Made by a program: the position numbers and the translations under genes. Below, piece after piece: positions 63,931 through 64,000 of a stretch of DNA of 64,000 bases; within the stretch, counting starts at the first letter, position 1; every line of letters starts with the position of its first letter. The notes below the pieces were generated by a model. That model was not told the DNA's origin. It worked only from the letters and a program-made list of their open reading frames with translations, and did not search any database. This stretch comes from Ichthyophis bannanicus. Taxonomy: Eukaryota > Chordata > Amphibia > Gymnophiona > Ichthyophiidae. The stretch lies in contig CM066034.1 of the NCBI GenBank assembly GCA_033557465.1, positions 416,494,159 through 416,558,158 of the forward strand, in the 5' to 3' direction.

Positions 63931-64000
63931 AGCATAACTATCTCTTATATCTGAACAAATAGGGGTGACCTACACTGAGAGGTGGGTACACCCCTAGACA

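Larger units (their letters stand above)
56640..64000 (+). mobile_element. CR1 LINE split by copy C, 3' end beyond window
   Basis: ORF1 remnant 56690-57180, ORF2 endonuclease 57331-57998, copy C 57999-61848, then linker, RT and C-terminus 61852-63930. The 3' UTR is still running at 64000. It matches the minus-strand CR1 at 9.95-14.7 kb in ORF1 and endonuclease text, so both are one subfamily. Codons of LKVLDFKNADF-type text resume after C, fixing its borders. Confidence 0.87.

Overview
This window looks like intergenic DNA from a large, retrotransposon-rich vertebrate genome. No host protein-coding gene can be supported. Almost every long reading frame belongs to a transposable element. The mixture (several CR1 copies, L2 and L2-like LINEs, an L1/Tx1-type LINE with its own ORF1, an RTE/BovB-type LINE, Tigger, Tc1, hAT-type MITEs, a 3-bp-TSD DNA transposon and tRNA-headed SINEs) fits an amphibian, with a caecilian as my best guess, or less likely a reptile. 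That taxonomic call is inference from repeat content, not from a marker gene.

Layout. 1-2733: minus-strand L2-like LINE with an open 835-codon RT frame. 2.85-3.06 kb: L2 scrap. 3.34-6.31 kb: RTE/BovB-type LINE bounded by a 9-bp target-site duplication (TSD). 6.3-9.8 kb: mostly unassigned, with one minisatellite. 9.79-17.12 kb: Tigger DNA transposon split by a minus-strand CR1, itself split by a 1.26-kb ORF-bearing element (called E1 here). 17.1-20.6 kb: unassigned DNA, a hAT-type MITE, a SINE and a pyrimidine-rich tract. 20.6-22.4 kb: CR1. 22.4-22.9 kb: Tc1 remnant. 22.99-28.86 kb: complete but dead L1/Tx1-type LINE with TSD and poly(A). 28.9-30.9 kb: L2-like LINE. 31.7-34.1 kb: inverted-repeat DNA. 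34.35-38.5 kb: CR1 3' piece holding a 3.6-kb DNA element (copy A). 39.2-49.4 kb: one CR1 interrupted by a second CR1, a truncated DNA element (copy B) and a second ORF-bearing element (E2), which itself holds a 5'-inverted HAL1-like insertion. 49.5-52.9 kb: composite MITE, L2-like tail, SINE and CR1 3' end. 53.1-56.6 kb: L2. 56.6-64 kb: CR1 holding the 3.85-kb inverted counterpart of A (copy C).

How the parts relate. The autonomous families (CR1, L2, L1, RTE, Tigger, Tc1) supply enzymes, and the short elements (SINEs with L2-like tails, MITEs, A/B/C, HAL1-like) look like dependents. Insertion order can be read from the nesting: Tigger, then CR1, then E1; CR1 (39-49 kb), then CR1 (40-44 kb), copy B and E2, with the HAL1-like copy inside E2; CR1 (57-64 kb), then C, then an L2-like tail. 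All autonomous coding regions are broken or truncated. The frame in E1 is open, but its function is unknown.

The two most unusual items are (i) the E1/E2 family, with TGTCA...TGACA-type ends, 4-bp TSDs and a long reading frame starting about 69 bp from the left end in both copies, and (ii) the A/B/C family, 3.6-3.85 kb elements without a recognisable transposase that carry subterminal TAACGTTA-type repeats, a self-complementary 12-bp minisatellite and two tRNA-like modules.
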